Shown here piece by piece: positions 5,585-6,427 of a stretch of 6,427 bases of DNA. Source of the DNA: Chloroflexota bacterium. GTDB taxonomy: Bacteria; Chloroflexota; Anaerolineae; B4-G1; SLSP01. The translations under genes were made by a program, and so were the position numbers. Every line of letters begins with the position of its first letter. The stretch's first letter is position 1. Below the pieces are notes generated by a model, which searched no databases, was not told the DNA's origin, and worked only from the letters and a program-made list of their open reading frames with translations. The stretch spans positions 1-6,427 of the forward strand of contig JAAAOZ010000239.1 in assembly GCA_009908585.1 (NCBI GenBank), in the 5' to 3' direction.

Positions 5585-5609
5585 GGGTGAATGACGGATG
5601 ATTTCACCC
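5585..5609 (+). repeat. Hairpin GGGTGAA/TTCACCC
   Basis: A perfect 7-bp stem, 5585-5591 with 5603-5609, encloses an 11-nt loop. No T-run follows. Its role is unknown; it lies between the GH16 gene and the membrane protein gene. Confidence 0.45.
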
Positions 5610-5644
5610 GACTTCCTATATGAGCCACAACACAAACAACAAGC

Positions 5645-5665
5645 GGGGATTTAGCAATCCCCTTT
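5645..5665 (+). terminator. Hairpin GGGGATT/AATCCCC with short T-tract
   Basis: A perfect 7-bp stem (5645-5651 with 5656-5662) has a 4-nt loop and only three T after it, so it is at best a weak terminator. The right arm and following bases (5657-5671) match 2365-2379 at 14 of 15 positions, beside another small hairpin there, so it may instead be one copy of a dispersed palindromic repeat. Confidence 0.4.
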
Positions 5666-5691
5666 GAGCGAATAATTAAAAGGACACCCAA

Positions 5692-6427
5692 ATGACCGTG
5701 ACACATGCTTCATCCACCCATTCAACCGCCAAACTCACCGCGCCGCCGCTCTCGCTGCGCCGCATCGTGGCGATTTGGTGGCCGTTGGCGATCAGTTGGC
5801 TGCTGATGACCTTCGAGGGGCCAGCGCACAGCGCCGTCGTCGCCCGCCTCCCCCACGCCGAGGCCAATTTGGCCGCGTGGGGCGGCATCGTCTTCCCCCT
5901 GCTCCTCATCATCGAGGCGCCGATCATTATGCTGCTGACGGCCTCCACCGCGCTGAGCCGCGATTGGGCCAGCTACACCAAGCTCTATCGCTTTATGATG
6001 TGGGTCAGCGCGCTGCTGACGGGCCTGCACGTCCTCGTCGCGTTCACGCCGCTCTACGATGTGATCGCACGCACGCTCATCGGCGCGCCCGCCGCGACCA
6101 TCGAGCCGGGCCGCATCGGCCTGCGGATTATGACGCCGTGGACGTGGGCCATCGCCTACCGGCGCTTCCAACAGGGCGCGATGATCCGCTTCGAGCACAG
6201 CCGCGCGGTGGGCGTGGGCACCATCATCCGCCTGCTGGCCAACGCCTCCGTGCTGGCGCTCGGCTACACGCTCCGCTGGCGCGGGATCGTGGTCGCCTCC
6301 GCCGCCGTGGCGACCGGCGTCGTCACCGAGGCGATCTACGCCGGCGTGCGCGTCCGCCCCATCGTCCGCACGCAAATCCGCCCGGCGCCCGCCACCGAGG
6401 AACCGCTGACTGGCATGCGCTTCTCCG
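5692..6427 (+). CDS. Polytopic membrane protein, possibly MATE/ANKH-like transporter (N-terminal part)
   Basis: The reading frame is open from ATG 5692 to the right edge, giving the first 245 residues. AAAAGGA at 5678-5684 provides a ribosome site 7 bases upstream. A polar, Ser/Thr-rich N-terminus of about 20 residues precedes hydrophobic segments at about 25-43, 62-85, 100-122, 145-156, 172-195 and 198-218, so the protein is an inner-membrane protein with at least five or six spans. Prolines and acidic residues inside the first two spans (FEGP at 41-44, IEAP at 74-77) and the RFQQGAMIRFEHSRAVGVGTIIRL stretch (158-181) recall MOP-superfamily flippases such as MATE or the ANKH group. That assignment rests on my impression of the pattern, not on a search; substrate unknown. 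It is separated from the GH16 gene by 220 bases of repeats, so co-transcription is uncertain. Confidence 0.75.
   Translation, partial: MTVTHASSTHSTAKLTAPPLSLRRIVAIWWPLAISWLLMTFEGPAHSAVVARLPHAEANLAAWGGIVFPLLLIIEAPIIMLLTASTALSRDWASYTKLYRFMMWVSALLTGLHVLVAFTPLYDVIARTLIGAPAATIEPGRIGLRIMTPWTWAIAYRRFQQGAMIRFEHSRAVGVGTIIRLLANASVLALGYTLRWRGIVVASAAVATGVVTEAIYAGVRVRPIVRTQIRPAPATEEPLTGMRFS

Noticed and set aside
5722..6375. Minus-strand open frame of 217 codons rich in Arg, His, Asp and Ala
   Set aside because: Composition is typical of the antisense shadow of a GC-rich gene, and the plus strand encodes a coherent membrane protein.

Overview
This window looks like an ordinary chromosomal stretch of a free-living bacterium, most plausibly a member of the Chloroflexota. 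That placement is inferred, from the transaldolase/Pgi-fusion type of phosphoglucose isomerase occurring as a standalone gene, an orphan SagB-type nitroreductase, and a NYN-LOTUS protein. No rRNA or marker gene is present to confirm it. I see no tRNA, CRISPR array, integrase or transposase. Coding regions are GC-rich, and each gene has its own spacer, so there is little sign of operons. Layout: positions 1-1652 (minus strand) carry almost all of a phosphoglucose isomerase (pgi) that runs off the left edge within a few codons of its expected end. A 328-base divergent spacer holds two well-formed sigma-70-type promoters, one firing left into pgi and one firing right into a single-domain cold-shock protein gene (1981-2190). 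The cold-shock transcript has a leader of about 135 nt with a terminator-shaped hairpin and a competing downstream pairing, which looks like a transcription attenuator. The cold-shock gene is followed by a GC hairpin and a strong intrinsic terminator. Next, after a 360-base structured non-coding stretch, comes a standalone SagB/ThcOx-type FMN oxidoreductase (2667-3419). A spacer built around a long imperfect palindrome follows. Then comes a NYN-domain putative ribonuclease with a C-terminal LOTUS/OST-HTH domain (3699-4433), closed by a textbook terminator. The next gene (4578-5471) encodes a secreted lipoprotein of glycoside hydrolase family 16 (laminarinase-like). It is interrupted by an in-frame TAG exactly where the family has the conserved tryptophan of the WPAIWMLP motif; everything on both sides is intact. 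After a spacer with clustered CACAGAG heptamers and two further hairpins, a polytopic membrane protein starts at 5692 and leaves the window at the right edge. The genes do not form one pathway. They cover central carbon metabolism (pgi), RNA biology (cold-shock protein, NYN-LOTUS), redox chemistry (SagB-like), extracellular beta-glucan degradation (GH16) and membrane transport. The two points most worth following are the single-codon interruption of the GH16 gene and the attenuator-like leader of the cold-shock gene. I did not find a clearly new multi-gene system.
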